Shown in pieces: positions 26,031 through 35,361 of a DNA stretch of 64,000 bases. The notes under the pieces were generated by a model. It was not told the origin of the DNA. It saw only the letters and a program-made list of their open reading frames with translations, and made no database searches. Position 1 is the stretch's first letter, and each line of letters opens with the position of its first letter. Both the position numbers and the translations under genes were made by a program. This stretch comes from Paraburkholderia domus. GTDB lineage: Bacteria > Pseudomonadota > Gammaproteobacteria > Burkholderiales > Burkholderiaceae. Where the stretch lies: NCBI RefSeq assembly GCF_905220705.1, contig NZ_CAJNAT010000002.1:124001-188000 (forward strand). The letters run 5' to 3'.

Positions 26031-26945
26031 TCAGTCCTGCATCTCGCGCCCGGTCAGACGCAGGAACACGTCTTCCAGATTCGCGGGGCGATGCAGATAG
26101 CGCAGGTCGGCGCGTTGCTTGAGTCGGGTATGCACCGGCTGGGCGTCGTTCACATAGCAGAAGAGCGTCTCGCCGCTGATCTCAGTGCGCTCGACGAGCG
26201 GCGCCAACTCATCGCGCAACGCAACCGGATCGGGTCCGAAGATCTCGATCACATCGCAGCCGATCTCGGATGCGATCAACGCGCTCGGCGCGCCTTCGGC
26301 GATCTTGCGTCCTTCCTCGATCACGCAGAGGCGATGGCACAGCCGTTCGGCTTCTTCCATGAAGTGCGTGGTCAGCAGGATGGTCTTGCCGCGTGCGAGC
26401 AGCGAGCGCAGCCGCTCCCAGATCAGATGGCGCGCTTGCGGATCGAGGCCGGTGGTCGGCTCATCCATGATCAGTACGTCGGGGTCGTTGACGAGCGCGC
26501 GAGCCAGTGTGAGGCGCCGCTTCATGCCGCCCGACAGTTCGCTCACCCGTGCATCCGCCTTGCTCTCGAGGCGCGCGAATTCGAGCAGCGACGGTACCAT
26601 CGCGCGGCATTGCGCGGCGCTCAGGCCAAAGTAGCGGCCAAACACCAGCAGGTTTTCGCGGACCGTGAAATCGGGATCGAGATTGTCGAATTGCGGCACG
26701 ACGCCGACACGCGCTCGCGCCACGCGCGCGCGGCCAGGAATCGGCTCGCCGCACAGACGGATCGTGCCGGCATCCGGTGCGGCGATGCCGAGCAACATGC
26801 GCAACGTGGTGGTCTTGCCTGCGCCGTTCGGGCCGAGCAGGCCGAAGCATTCGCCGGCGTTGACATGAAACGACAGTCCGTCGACGACCGTCTTTTCGCC
26901 GTAGCTTTTCTTAACCTGATGGAATTCAATGGCGGCTTCAGACAT
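26031..26945 (-). CDS. nodI: NodI-like ABC exporter ATP-binding protein
   Basis: This 304-residue ATPase of the DRA/NodI family has Walker [10 protein letters not shown], signature [16 protein letters not shown] and Walker [16 protein letters not shown]. The C-terminal quarter is the helper region typical of NodI ([20 protein letters not shown]). It lies 65 bases upstream of the NodJ-like permease on the same strand. The cargo is unknown. Confidence 0.9.
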   Translation of the reverse strand: MSEAAIEFHQVKKSYGEKTVVDGLSFHVNAGECFGLLGPNGAGKTTTLRMLLGIAAPDAGTIRLCGEPIPGRARVARARVGVVPQFDNLDPDFTVRENLLVFGRYFGLSAAQCRAMVPSLLEFARLESKADARVSELSGGMKRRLTLARALVNDPDVLIMDEPTTGLDPQARHLIWERLRSLLARGKTILLTTHFMEEAERLCHRLCVIEEGRKIAEGAPSALIASEIGCDVIEIFGPDPVALRDELAPLVERTEISGETLFCYVNDAQPVHTRLKQRADLRYLHRPANLEDVFLRLTGREMQD

Positions 26946-27221
26946 GGATCGATCGAGGCTCCGGGAAAAGACGCAAAAGGCCGGTAAGGCCGCTCATTCT
27001 ATGGCATCGGCACAGATGTGTTGGTCGCCACCGGCTGCGTTGACCAGCGTTTCTTGCGCCGCCGCATGGGCTCACGGGTGACGCCAACCCAGTCCAAACC
27101 CGCCCCGAATCCAGCACGCACCGGTTTAGGGCGCACTTAGCGTTTTCCATCCCTTGCAACCTGAATTGCGGCGCACCATGATTCATTAAGACCGCGTTCC
27201 TCGCGGGATGGGAGAAAAATC

Positions 27222-27686
27222 ATGGCGAGCTACCAAAAAATCCTGCTGTGCTACGACGGCTCGCGCGAAGGCCGCAAAGCGTTACGTTGCGGCGCCGACC
27301 TGGCGTTAGATCTGAAGGCGGAAACGCACTTATTGTCGGTGGTCGATATGCGCTCGAGCATTGCGCAAAGCGCGGGCCTGCTAACCGACGTGGCTTGCGG
27401 CAGCTTTGAAAAAACAGCTAGGGACATCCTGCAGGAAGGCGTCGACTGGCTTACCGAACGCGGCGTGACCGCGCAAGGGCATTTTGCGTTTGGCCATCCG
27501 ATCGACGAGATCGCCAACCTCGCCAACGAATTGCATGTCGACCTCGTGGTGGTCGGCCATCGTTGCCGCACCGGTCTGTCACGATGGTGGATGGGAGCAG
27601 GAAATACTCCGTTGCTCGACCGGGTGTCGTGCAGCATTCTGGTGGCGTGCTCTTCCGCGCAGGAGCAGCAGCAAGCTGCAGCTTGA
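27222..27686 (+). CDS. Universal stress protein (UspA family)
   Basis: The 154-residue protein has the Usp fold: KILLCYDGSREGRKALRCGA at the start and, at the end, the ATP-binding-type segment VVVGHRCRTGLSRWWMGAGN followed by TPLLDRVSCSILV. The Gly pattern is only partly that of the ATP-binding class. Usp proteins are induced by stress and act in the cytoplasm. The ribosome site GGGAGAAA lies just upstream. Confidence 0.9.
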   Translation: MASYQKILLCYDGSREGRKALRCGADLALDLKAETHLLSVVDMRSSIAQSAGLLTDVACGSFEKTARDILQEGVDWLTERGVTAQGHFAFGHPIDEIANLANELHVDLVVVGHRCRTGLSRWWMGAGNTPLLDRVSCSILVACSSAQEQQQAAA

Positions 27687-27846
27687 TGCACGGCAGGGGG
27701 TAGCAAGTGGGTTGAGTGGGCCAGGTTAGCCGAGCGGTCGCTCGTTCAGGGCGACCACCTCGGCCAAGCTGCTATTTGCTGAGGCCGGTCAAGTCGTCAA
27801 GCCGTCGCCCGCTCATTTGCTCAGATCGATGGCGCTCGCCCGACGA

Positions 27847-28509
27847 TCACTCGTTCAAATTGACCGCAGCCAGTTTCCACGTGAACAAACCTTTGCGCCG
27901 CAAGATCGCCGAGTAACGCGCGTCACCAGCACCATGCTGATAAGTGACGACGAACTCGTTGAGGCCGCGATAGGCCGCCGTGGTTTGCGGCGGCTGCGGT
28001 GGCGTGGCGCTGTTCGCACTGTTACCTGCGCCGTTGGCCGTATTGCCGGCAGCGGGCGGTGCCGCGTCCGGTGCAGTCGCCGCTGCGGCCGGCGTATTTT
28101 CGGCGGTGGGCGGCGCCGGCGGCCGTTCGCCCGGGTCACCGCGCGGCGGCATGCCGTTCAGCAATGCCGCCACGCCGTCCGGTGTCGCATAAGCGTCGAC
28201 CAGCGGACCGATCAAGGCCACGCCGATCATTGCACCAATCGCCGCGAACGGATTGCCGTTGCCATGCGCGTCGATCCGGCGGGTGAGCAAGCCGGTGACC
28301 TGCTGCTTCAGACTCTCGCGCAACGCGGGAAAGTCGACGTATTCATTGACGGTTTGCGCATCACGCGCATCTGCCGCGCGTTTGAGATTATTCAGCGCCA
28401 TGTAGGGCGACGCGTAACCGAACCCCAACGCGGCAATCACCGCAATCACAATCAAGGTGACGATCAGCGGCCGGGTGGCGCTGCGCCTCGTGCGTGTTGA
28501 AACGGACAT
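27847..28509 (-). CDS. DUF2939 family membrane-anchored protein
   Basis: The 220-residue protein has one N-terminal membrane helix (PLIVTLIVIAVIAALGFGY near 14-32), then the DUF2939 core (SPYMALNNLKRAADARDAQT, VDFPALRESLKQQVTGLL). A Pro/Ala-rich linker (about 125-170) separates it from a C-terminal domain ending GLFTWKLAAVNLNE. The bulk is predicted to be periplasmic. No function is established for the family. Confidence 0.82.
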   Translation of the reverse strand: MSVSTRTRRSATRPLIVTLIVIAVIAALGFGYASPYMALNNLKRAADARDAQTVNEYVDFPALRESLKQQVTGLLTRRIDAHGNGNPFAAIGAMIGVALIGPLVDAYATPDGVAALLNGMPPRGDPGERPPAPPTAENTPAAAATAPDAAPPAAGNTANGAGNSANSATPPQPPQTTAAYRGLNEFVVTYQHGAGDARYSAILRRKGLFTWKLAAVNLNE

Positions 28510-28659
28510 CGAGTGGGACTCTCCATCAGGTGTGATCTAACGTGGACCGCAGCCACGCGAAAACGATCCCTGGCGATTAGATATCTGTGGAGGCGCGTGC
28601 GGGGAGCGAGAAGACTTTGCGCCGCGTACCGCACGGCGGCAGTGCGCGCGCAGTGCCGC

Positions 28660-29004
28660 TTATGACTCGAACACCGCGCCGTGCACGTTGGCTTCGTCAG
28701 CGATGCAGCGATCGATCATGCGGCATACAGCGTCTACCGTACCGACCATGATCAGACGCGATGGCCCATGATAGACGCGCACCGGCGCACGGCGCGCCGG
28801 TTCAGCCGTATTCAGCCCCGAATTCAACGACACGCGAGCAAAAGCCGGCAATGAAGACGGCAAGCTCGATATGCCGGCGGGTTCGTCGAACAGCGATGGA
28901 GTACTGGCCGAGGACGGCTCGATCAGTGAGCAGGGCACCAGCTTGCGCAGATGGCGCAAACGACCGAACTGGCGAAAAGGCAGCAGGCTTGCAAGGCGTT
29001 CCAT
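28660..29004 (-). CDS. Hypothetical protein downstream of lexA
   Basis: ATG 29004 has GGAGAG five bases upstream and gives 114 residues. A basic N-terminal helix (MERLASLLPFRQFGRLRHLR) is followed by a Ser/Pro-rich middle and a C-terminal segment that looks folded (RLIMVGTVDAVCRMIDRCIA). It starts 59 bases after the lexA stop on the same strand with no terminator between, so it is probably in the lexA transcript and DNA-damage inducible. It does not resemble ImuA, ImuB or a SulA that could be named with confidence. Confidence 0.6.
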   Translation of the reverse strand: MERLASLLPFRQFGRLRHLRKLVPCSLIEPSSASTPSLFDEPAGISSLPSSLPAFARVSLNSGLNTAEPARRAPVRVYHGPSRLIMVGTVDAVCRMIDRCIADEANVHGAVFES

Positions 29005-29063
29005 GAGTCTCTCCAGGCGATTCAACGTTGGGGCAGCTGTGGTTTGGCGCGCGAGCGGGATGG

Positions 29064-29714
29064 TTAGAACTCGCCTGGGCGGATCAGCCCGACGGCGATA
29101 CCCTCGAGCGCGAATTCCGCACTGCCGGTTTCAACGAAGATGTTGTCGTAATCGGGGTTCTCGGCGATCAGCTCGATACCGTTCGGCCGGCGCTTCAGGC
29201 GCTTGACCGTCACGTCGTCGCCAAGGCGCGCGATGATGATCTGGCCGTCTTTGGCTTCGCTTTTCTTCTGCACCGCGAGCAGGTCGCCGTCGAAGATGCC
29301 TGCGTCGCGCATGGACAGCCCGCGTACCTTCAGCAAATAGTCCGGCTTGCTCGAGAACAGTGCCGGGTCGCACGCGTAGTGCTGCGAGATATGTTCCTGC
29401 GCGAGGATCGGGCTACCCGCGGCAACCCGGCCGATCAGCGGCAGCGACAGTTGCATGATGCTGGCGTGCGGCAGCGTGAACTGGTATGGCGAATCTTCCG
29501 GGCCCGCCAGAAGGCGAATGCCGCGCGATGCGCCGGCCGCGAGCTCGATCACACCCTTGCGAGCCAGCGCCCGCAAATGCTCTTCTGCCGAATTAGCCGA
29601 GCTGAAACCCAGTTCGGCAGCGATCTCCGCACGGGTGGGCGGAAAGCCGGTGCGTTCGATGGCCCGGCGAATCAGATCGAAAACCTGCTGCTGTCGTGCG
29701 GTAAGTTTGGTCAT
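29064..29714 (-). CDS. lexA: LexA repressor
   Basis: The 216-residue protein represses the SOS regulon and self-cleaves when RecA is activated. The winged helix is at 1-65 ([40 protein letters not shown]). The cleavage site is Ala99-Gly100 (GRVAAGSP), the catalytic Ser134 is in VRGLSMRD and Lys171 is in DVTVKRL; all three are offset by 15 from E. coli numbering. The extra residues lie in the linker ([19 protein letters not shown]). ATG 29714 is the start; two LexA boxes sit directly upstream. Confidence 0.97.
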   Translation of the reverse strand: MTKLTARQQQVFDLIRRAIERTGFPPTRAEIAAELGFSSANSAEEHLRALARKGVIELAAGASRGIRLLAGPEDSPYQFTLPHASIMQLSLPLIGRVAAGSPILAQEHISQHYACDPALFSSKPDYLLKVRGLSMRDAGIFDGDLLAVQKKSEAKDGQIIIARLGDDVTVKRLKRRPNGIELIAENPDYDNIFVETGSAEFALEGIAVGLIRPGEF

Positions 29715-29721
29715 GGCGCCA

Positions 29722-29757
29722 CTGTATGTATGAACAGGTGACTGTATTTTTATACAG
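29722..29757 (-). promoter_or_regulatory. Two SOS (LexA) boxes upstream of lexA
   Basis: CTGTATGTATGAACAG (29722-29737) and CTGTATTTTTATACAG (29742-29757) both fit CTGT-N8-ACAG and are spaced 20 bases apart centre to centre. The distal box is almost perfectly palindromic. They lie 8-43 bases before the lexA start, so LexA autoregulation is expected. Confidence 0.93.
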
Positions 29758-30029
29758 TATTCCGCGCAATTCAAGCTTTACTTTAAGTTCGTGGCCCGGG
29801 GTGGCGTTCCAGTGCCGTAAACGGATGCTCTAACACCTGTTTTCGTGCCGCAACGCCTTATCTGGCCGTCATTACCACTTTTGCGTATTAAAAAATGAAG
29901 AAACATTATTTTTAATGATGAAAGCTCTTCGATAGACTGCCCTTCGAGTTGGCGCTCATGTGCACGTGACCGCGACGTAGAACAACACCACACGCTGTTT
30001 CAGCGGACCACAACGCGGAGAAAGTTGAC
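29758..30029. other. Promoter region between lexA and the sulfate transport genes
   Basis: This divergent gap is AT-rich around 29885-29925 (AAAAAATGAAGAAACATTAT and onward), as is common for CysB-activated promoters. No CysB site can be defined reliably by eye. Confidence 0.4.
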
Positions 30030-31079
30030 ATGAACCATCACGGCACGGGGCTGGCAGGCAGGACCAGAAAACTCATCGCGGCGCTCGCATTCGGCGCAGT
30101 CGGCACGATCGCCGCGGTCGGCGTCACGACGCACGCACATGCAGCCGACACGACGCTGTTGAACGTGTCGTACGACCCGACACGCGAGTTGTATCAGGAC
30201 GTCAATCAGGCATTCGGCAAGGAATGGAAGGCGAAAACGGGCGAGACGATCACCTTCAAGCAGTCGCACGGCGGCTCGGGTGCGCAAGCGCGCTCGGTGC
30301 TGGACGGTTTGCAGGCGGACGTCGTGACGCTGGCCTTGGCCTACGATATCGACGCGCTGGCGAACAAGGGTTTGCTGGACAAGGGCTGGCAAAAGCGTTT
30401 GCCGGACAACGCTTCGCCATACACGTCGACGATCGTGTTTCTGGTGCGCAAGGGCAACCCGAAGCAGATCAAGGATTGGGACGATCTGATCAAGCCGGGT
30501 GTGTCGATCGTCACGCCGAATCCGAAGACGTCGGGCGGCGCGCGCTGGAACTACCTGGCCGCATGGGCCTATGCCGAACATCAGCCGGGCGGCAACGACC
30601 AGAAGGCCAAGGAATTTGTCGGCAAGCTCTATAAGAATGCCGGCGTGCTGGATTCGGGGGCGCGTGGCGCGACCACGAGCTTCGTGCAACGCGGGATCGG
30701 CGACGTGCTGATCGCGTGGGAAAACGAAGCGTTCCTCTCGCTGAAGGAGTTCGGACCGGACAAGTTCGAGATCGTCGTGCCGTCGGTGAGCATTCTGGCC
30801 GAGCCACCGGTTGCGGTGGTGGACAAGGTGGTCGACAAGCACGGCACGCGCAAGCTGGCCGAAGCGTATCTGAACTTCCTGTACAGCGAGCAAGGCCAGG
30901 AAATCGCTGCGAGGAACTTCTACCGTCCGCGTTCGAACAAGGTGCCGGCCGAGTTGACCTCGAAGTTTCCGAAGCTGAAGTTGTACACGGTGGACGATTC
31001 GTTCGGCGGCTGGACGAACGCGCAGAAGACGCACTTTGCCGACGGCGGGGTGTTCGATTCGATTTACTCGCCGCAGTAA
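30030..31079 (+). CDS. sbp: Periplasmic sulfate-binding protein
   Basis: The 349-residue protein has a signal peptide with likely cleavage after THAHA (about residue 38) and matures into a sulfate/thiosulfate-binding protein. [40 protein letters not shown] and the C-terminal [18 protein letters not shown] are family signatures. The SHGGSGAQ segment supplies main-chain ligands for sulfate. It is the first gene of sbp-cysT-cysW-cysA. A terminator-like hairpin separates it from cysT and may give it higher expression. Sbp and CysP cannot be cleanly told apart here. Confidence 0.95.
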   Translation: MNHHGTGLAGRTRKLIAALAFGAVGTIAAVGVTTHAHAADTTLLNVSYDPTRELYQDVNQAFGKEWKAKTGETITFKQSHGGSGAQARSVLDGLQADVVTLALAYDIDALANKGLLDKGWQKRLPDNASPYTSTIVFLVRKGNPKQIKDWDDLIKPGVSIVTPNPKTSGGARWNYLAAWAYAEHQPGGNDQKAKEFVGKLYKNAGVLDSGARGATTSFVQRGIGDVLIAWENEAFLSLKEFGPDKFEIVVPSVSILAEPPVAVVDKVVDKHGTRKLAEAYLNFLYSEQGQEIAARNFYRPRSNKVPAELTSKFPKLKLYTVDDSFGGWTNAQKTHFADGGVFDSIYSPQ

Positions 31080-31161
31080 CGGGCACTCAGTCGGACGACA
31101 TGCGCGGTTAGATGCCGAAGTTAGATACCGCAGTTAGATGCGCTAGTCACACCCAGCCACG

Positions 31162-31189
31162 AAGCGCGCCCCCCAAGGCGCGCTTTTTT
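31162..31189 (+). terminator. Terminator-like hairpin between sbp and cysT
   Basis: AAGCGCGCC and GGCGCGCTT form a 9-bp stem with a CCCCAA loop, followed by TTTT. It lies inside the sulfate transport operon, so it probably attenuates transcription into cysTWA. Confidence 0.82.
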
Positions 31190-31246
31190 GGCCAGCCAGG
31201 CGGCCGGATAAAGAGCCGCCGGCCTCAACCCTGAAGAGTACCCAGC

Positions 31247-32143
31247 ATGACGACGTTGACCTTCCGAAAACCGAGTGCGTTGCCCGGTTTTGGCCTGACA
31301 CTCGGCATCACGGTGGCTTATTTGAGCCTCGTGGTGCTGATTCCACTTGCGGCGACCTTTCTCAAGACCGCGACGCTCGACTGGAGTCAGTTCGTGCGCG
31401 CCGTGACGTCGCCGCGCGTGCTCGCGTCGTATCGCCTGACGTTTTTCTCGGCCCTCGGCGGCGCGCTGATCAACGCGGTGTTCGGTTTTCTGGTCGCGTG
31501 GGTGCTGGTGCGCTATACGTTCCCGTTCAAGCGCATCGTGGATGCGGTCGTCGATTTGCCGTTCGCGCTGCCTACTTCGGTGGCGGGCATCTCGCTCGCG
31601 GCCGTGTACGCAGGCAATGGGTGGATCGGGCAGTTTCTCGAACCGCTCGGCATCAAGATCGCTTTTACGCCGGTCGGTGTGCTGATCGCGCTGACCTTTA
31701 TCGGTTTGCCGTTCGTCGTGCGGACCGTGCAGCCGGTCCTCGAAGAGTTCGAACGCGAGCAGGAAGAGGCCGCTGCGTGCCTCGGCGCCTCGCGCTGGCT
31801 GACGTTTCGCCGCGTGGTGCTGCCGGCGGTGTTCCCCGCCTTGTTGACCGGTTTCGCGCTGGCATTCGCGCGGGCGCTCGGCGAGTACGGTTCGGTGATC
31901 TTTATCGCCGGTAACGTGCCGATGAAATCGGAAATCACATCGCTGCTGATCATTACCAAGCTCGAACAGTACGACTACGCGGGCGCGACCGCCATCGCAG
32001 TCGTGATGCTGGTGGTGTCGTTCCTGATGCTGCTGTTGATCAATACGCTGCAGTGGTATCTCCAGCGTCGGACAGGCCGTGGCGGCGCAGGCCCGGCGCC
32101 TGCCGTTGCCAGCGTGGCAGTGCTCGGCGGAGGTGTGCAATGA
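31247..32143 (+). CDS. cysT: Sulfate ABC transporter permease CysT
   Basis: The 298-residue inner membrane permease (also named CysU) has about six helices. The permease motif is [20 protein letters not shown] near residues 169-188. [19 protein letters not shown] and [15 protein letters not shown] are CysT signatures. Its stop overlaps the cysW start by four bases (ATGA). A Gly/Pro-rich cytoplasmic tail of about 20 residues follows the last helix. Confidence 0.95.
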   Translation: MTTLTFRKPSALPGFGLTLGITVAYLSLVVLIPLAATFLKTATLDWSQFVRAVTSPRVLASYRLTFFSALGGALINAVFGFLVAWVLVRYTFPFKRIVDAVVDLPFALPTSVAGISLAAVYAGNGWIGQFLEPLGIKIAFTPVGVLIALTFIGLPFVVRTVQPVLEEFEREQEEAAACLGASRWLTFRRVVLPAVFPALLTGFALAFARALGEYGSVIFIAGNVPMKSEITSLLIITKLEQYDYAGATAIAVVMLVVSFLMLLLINTLQWYLQRRTGRGGAGPAPAVASVAVLGGGVQ

Positions 32144-33189
32144 GCCGCAACTCCTTGAATGGCGTGGATGCCGCTGCGGTTGCCGTGGCGCCGCGCGCGC
32201 CGCTCAATGTCGCGCGCCGGCCCGATCCGGTCACCGAGCCGCCGGTCGTGCGCTGGATGCTGACCGGCATCGCGTTGCTGTTTCTCGCGCTGTTCCTGGT
32301 CGTACCGCTCGTCGCCGTGTTCTACCAGGCGTTGAGCAAAGGTATTGGCTTCTATCTGGAATCGCTGGCCGATCCGGATGCGTTGTCGGCAATCAAGCTC
32401 ACCGTCATCACGGCCGCGATCGCGGTGCCGCTGAATCTGGTGTTCGGCCTCGCTGCGTCATGGTGTATCGCCAAGTTCGATTTCCGCGGCAAGGCCTTGC
32501 TGACCACGTTGATCGATCTGCCGTTTTCGGTCTCGCCGGTGATTTCCGGGTTGATCTACGTGCTGATGTTCGGCGCGCAGGGCTGGTTCGGCCCGTGGCT
32601 GCAAGAGCATGACGTGCAGATCATCTTCGCGGTGCCGGGCATCGTGCTGGCGACGATCTTCGTCACGTTCCCGTTCGTCGCGCGTGAACTGATTCCGCTG
32701 ATGCAGGCGCAAGGCAACGATGAGGAAGAAGCCGCGCACGTGCTCGGCGCATCGGGCTGGCAGATCTTCCGGCGCGTCACGTTGCCGAACGTCAAATGGG
32801 GCCTGCTGTACGGCGTGATTCTGTGTAACGCGCGGGCGATGGGCGAGTTCGGCGCGGTGTCGGTGGTGTCCGGCCACATTCGCGGCCAGACTGACACGAT
32901 GCCGCTGCACGTCGAAATTCTCTATAACGAATACAACTTCTCGGCGGCCTTTGCCGTGGCGTCGGTGCTGGCTTTGCTTGCACTTGTGACGCTCGGTCTC
33001 AAGCTGCTCGCCGAGCGCCATATGTCGGCGGAACTGTCGGCCGCGCGCGATGTGCCGGCGTATGCAGGGCCGGTCACGCTGGCGTCCGCTTCACAGTCTG
33101 CTCCACAGTCCGCCTCGCAGTTTGCTTCACAGTCCGTCAATGCGACGCATGTGTCGGCGCAACACCCGCTCAAGCAAGGAGAGCTGTAA
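32140..33189 (+). CDS. cysW: Sulfate ABC transporter permease CysW
   Basis: The 349-residue permease pairs with Cys[21 protein letters not shown] and [20 protein letters not shown] are diagnostic. [20 protein letters not shown] is the CysW version of the motif seen in CysT. ATG 32140 overlaps the cysT stop; the open frame extends upstream. A Ser/Ala/Gln-rich C-terminal tail of about 45 residues, with repeated [15 protein letters not shown], is longer than in E. coli CysW. Confidence 0.94.
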   Translation: MSRNSLNGVDAAAVAVAPRAPLNVARRPDPVTEPPVVRWMLTGIALLFLALFLVVPLVAVFYQALSKGIGFYLESLADPDALSAIKLTVITAAIAVPLNLVFGLAASWCIAKFDFRGKALLTTLIDLPFSVSPVISGLIYVLMFGAQGWFGPWLQEHDVQIIFAVPGIVLATIFVTFPFVARELIPLMQAQGNDEEEAAHVLGASGWQIFRRVTLPNVKWGLLYGVILCNARAMGEFGAVSVVSGHIRGQTDTMPLHVEILYNEYNFSAAFAVASVLALLALVTLGLKLLAERHMSAELSAARDVPAYAGPVTLASASQSAPQSASQFASQSVNATHVSAQHPLKQGEL

Positions 33190-34247
33190 TGGGTATCACC
33201 GTTCGTAACCTGCAAAAGCGCTTCGGCGATTTCGTCGCGCTCGATAACGTTTCGCTCGACTTTCCGCCGGGTGAACTGGTTGCGCTGCTCGGGCCGTCGG
33301 GTTGTGGCAAGACCACTTTGCTGCGTGTCATCGCCGGCCTCGAATACGCGGACGGCGGCCAGGTCGTGCTGCAAGGCCAGGACGTCGCGACGGTCGGCGC
33401 GCGTGAACGTGAAGTCGGTTTTGTGTTCCAGCATTACGCGCTGTTCCGTCACATGACAGTGTTCGAGAATGTCGCGTTCGGCTTGCGTGTGAAGCCCCGT
33501 AAGGAGCGGCCGTCGGAAGCCGTGATTCGCGAGAAGGTGCATGAACTGCTGAAGCTCGTGCAACTCGACTGGCTCGCACAACGGTATCCCTCGGAATTGT
33601 CGGGTGGTCAGCGGCAGCGGATTGCTTTGGCGCGCGCGTTGGCTGTCGAACCGAAGGTGCTGCTGCTCGACGAGCCGTTCGGCGCGCTGGATGCCAAGGT
33701 GCGCAAGGAGCTGCGCAGCTGGCTGCGTCGTTTGCATGACGATCTGCATATCTCGACGATTTTTGTTACGCACGATCAGGAGGAAGCGCTCGAAGTGGCC
33801 GATCGTATCGTCGTGTTGAATCGTGGGCATGTGGAGCAGGTAGGCAGTCCGCAGGACGTGTACGATCACCCGCAAACCTCGTTCGTCTATGAGTTTCTCG
33901 GTGCAGCAAACCGTCTGCATGGCAAGGTGGATGCGAGCGGCTTCGTGGTCGACGGCGCGGCGCTGCCGGTCGCGATCAAGGCCGATTTCAGCGGGCCGGC
34001 GTTCGCCTATGTGCGTCCACACGATTTGCAGTTGTACCCGCAAGCGTCGGGCCATCGCGAAGGTATTGTGGTCGACGTGCGGCGTGTGGTGACGCTCGGC
34101 GGCTCGGTGCGTGTGGAGCTGGCGGGCCGCGAGGGCAATGTGCTCGAAGCAGAACTCGATCGCGAATCGTGGCGCGATCTGCAATTGGCGATCGGCGATG
34201 GCGTGACGGCGGTGCCGCGCGCGTTGCGCGTATTTCCGGCGCAATGA
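33189..34247 (+). CDS. cysA: Sulfate/thiosulfate ABC transporter ATP-binding protein
   Basis: The 352-residue ATPase has Walker [10 protein letters not shown], signature [19 protein letters not shown] and Walker [14 protein letters not shown]-terminal TOBE-like regulatory domain begins near residue 240 ([20 protein letters not shown]). Start and the cysW stop share one base (TAATG), so the two genes are translationally linked. The protein drives import of sulfate delivered by the binding protein through CysTW. Confidence 0.95.
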   Translation: MGITVRNLQKRFGDFVALDNVSLDFPPGELVALLGPSGCGKTTLLRVIAGLEYADGGQVVLQGQDVATVGAREREVGFVFQHYALFRHMTVFENVAFGLRVKPRKERPSEAVIREKVHELLKLVQLDWLAQRYPSELSGGQRQRIALARALAVEPKVLLLDEPFGALDAKVRKELRSWLRRLHDDLHISTIFVTHDQEEALEVADRIVVLNRGHVEQVGSPQDVYDHPQTSFVYEFLGAANRLHGKVDASGFVVDGAALPVAIKADFSGPAFAYVRPHDLQLYPQASGHREGIVVDVRRVVTLGGSVRVELAGREGNVLEAELDRESWRDLQLAIGDGVTAVPRALRVFPAQ

Positions 34248-34352
34248 ATCGGCTACAGGCGTGGCACAAGCCGCGCCACAAGTAGTGCAACAAAACTCGG
34301 TGTTTCGATCAAACTCTAATAACTCAACTCTGGCTGAACCGGAGACATACAG

Positions 34353-35279
34353 ATGAACTTCCAGCAATTGCGCTTTGTGCGCGAGGCCGTGCGTCAGAAC
34401 ATGAATCTGACTGAGGTGGCCAACGTGTTGTACACGTCGCAGTCGGGCGTGTCGAAACAGATCAAGGATCTGGAGGACGAACTCGGCGTCGATATTTTCA
34501 TCCGGCGCGGCAAGCGTCTGACGGGCCTCACCGAGCCGGGCAAGGCAGTGCATCAGCTGATCGAACGGATGTTGCTCGATGCGGAGAATCTGCGCCGCGT
34601 CGCGCGTCAATACGCGGATCAGGACAGCGGCCACCTCGTCGTGGCGACGACTCACACACAGGCGCGTTACGCGTTGCCTAAGGTGATCCGTCAATTCACC
34701 GAGGTGTTTCCGAAGGTGCATCTGGCGCTACGCCAGGGCAGCCCGCAACAGATTGCGCAGATGATCATCAACGGCGAAGCGGACATCGGCATTTCGACGG
34801 AGGCGCTCGACCGCTTCCCGGATATCGTCACGTTCCCGTGCTATTCGTGGCATCACATCGTGGTCGTGCCCAAGGGCCATCCGCTGGTTGGCCGCGAGAA
34901 TCTGACGCTCGACGAGATCGCCGAATTCCCGATCGTCACGTACGACCAGGACTTCACGGGCCGCTCGCACATCGACCAGGCGTTCGCGAAAGCGGGCGCG
35001 TTGCCCGACGTCGTGTTGACCGCAATCGATGCCGACGTGATCAAGACTTACGTCGAACTCGGCATGGGTATCGGCGTGGTCGCGGCCATGGCCTACGATC
35101 CGAAGCGCGACACGGAACTGGTAGCGCTCGATACGCAGCATCTGTTCGAGGCGAGCACGACACGGGTCGGCTTACGCAAGGGCGCGTTCCTGCGCGCATA
35201 TGCGTACCGGCTGATCGAGATGTTCGCGCCGCAGTTGAATGAGGCGGAAATCGCGGCACAACTGCGCGAGGCGGTTTGA
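34353..35279 (+). CDS. cysB: CysB-like LysR regulator of sulfur assimilation
   Basis: The 308-residue regulator begins MNFQQLRFVREAVRQNMNLT, the characteristic CysB/Cbl N-terminus, with the HTH SQSGVSKQIKDLEDELGVDI. The effector pocket segment ATTHTQARYALP holds the Thr residues that bind sulfate or N-acetylserine in CysB. It follows cysA by 105 bases in the same direction and probably controls both the sulfate and sulfonate operons in the window. CysB and Cbl paralogues are hard to separate; linkage to the cys operon favours CysB. Confidence 0.9.
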   Translation: MNFQQLRFVREAVRQNMNLTEVANVLYTSQSGVSKQIKDLEDELGVDIFIRRGKRLTGLTEPGKAVHQLIERMLLDAENLRRVARQYADQDSGHLVVATTHTQARYALPKVIRQFTEVFPKVHLALRQGSPQQIAQMIINGEADIGISTEALDRFPDIVTFPCYSWHHIVVVPKGHPLVGRENLTLDEIAEFPIVTYDQDFTGRSHIDQAFAKAGALPDVVLTAIDADVIKTYVELGMGIGVVAAMAYDPKRDTELVALDTQHLFEASTTRVGLRKGAFLRAYAYRLIEMFAPQLNEAEIAAQLREAV

Positions 35280-35361
35280 GGCGGGGGCCCGAACCCAAAA
35301 CGAACGGGTATCCGTTTTTTCACGCATGGCGGCGCGCGGCGCATCGCTTACAATCGCCGCC

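Noticed and set aside
25138..26945. nodIJ taken as evidence for nodulation
   Set aside because: Homologues are widespread in non-symbiotic Burkholderiales and no nodABC or nif gene is in the window.
32922..34721. 599-residue minus-strand ORF across cysW, cysA and the CysB-like gene
   Set aside because: It is antisense to three conserved genes and has no recognisable domain.
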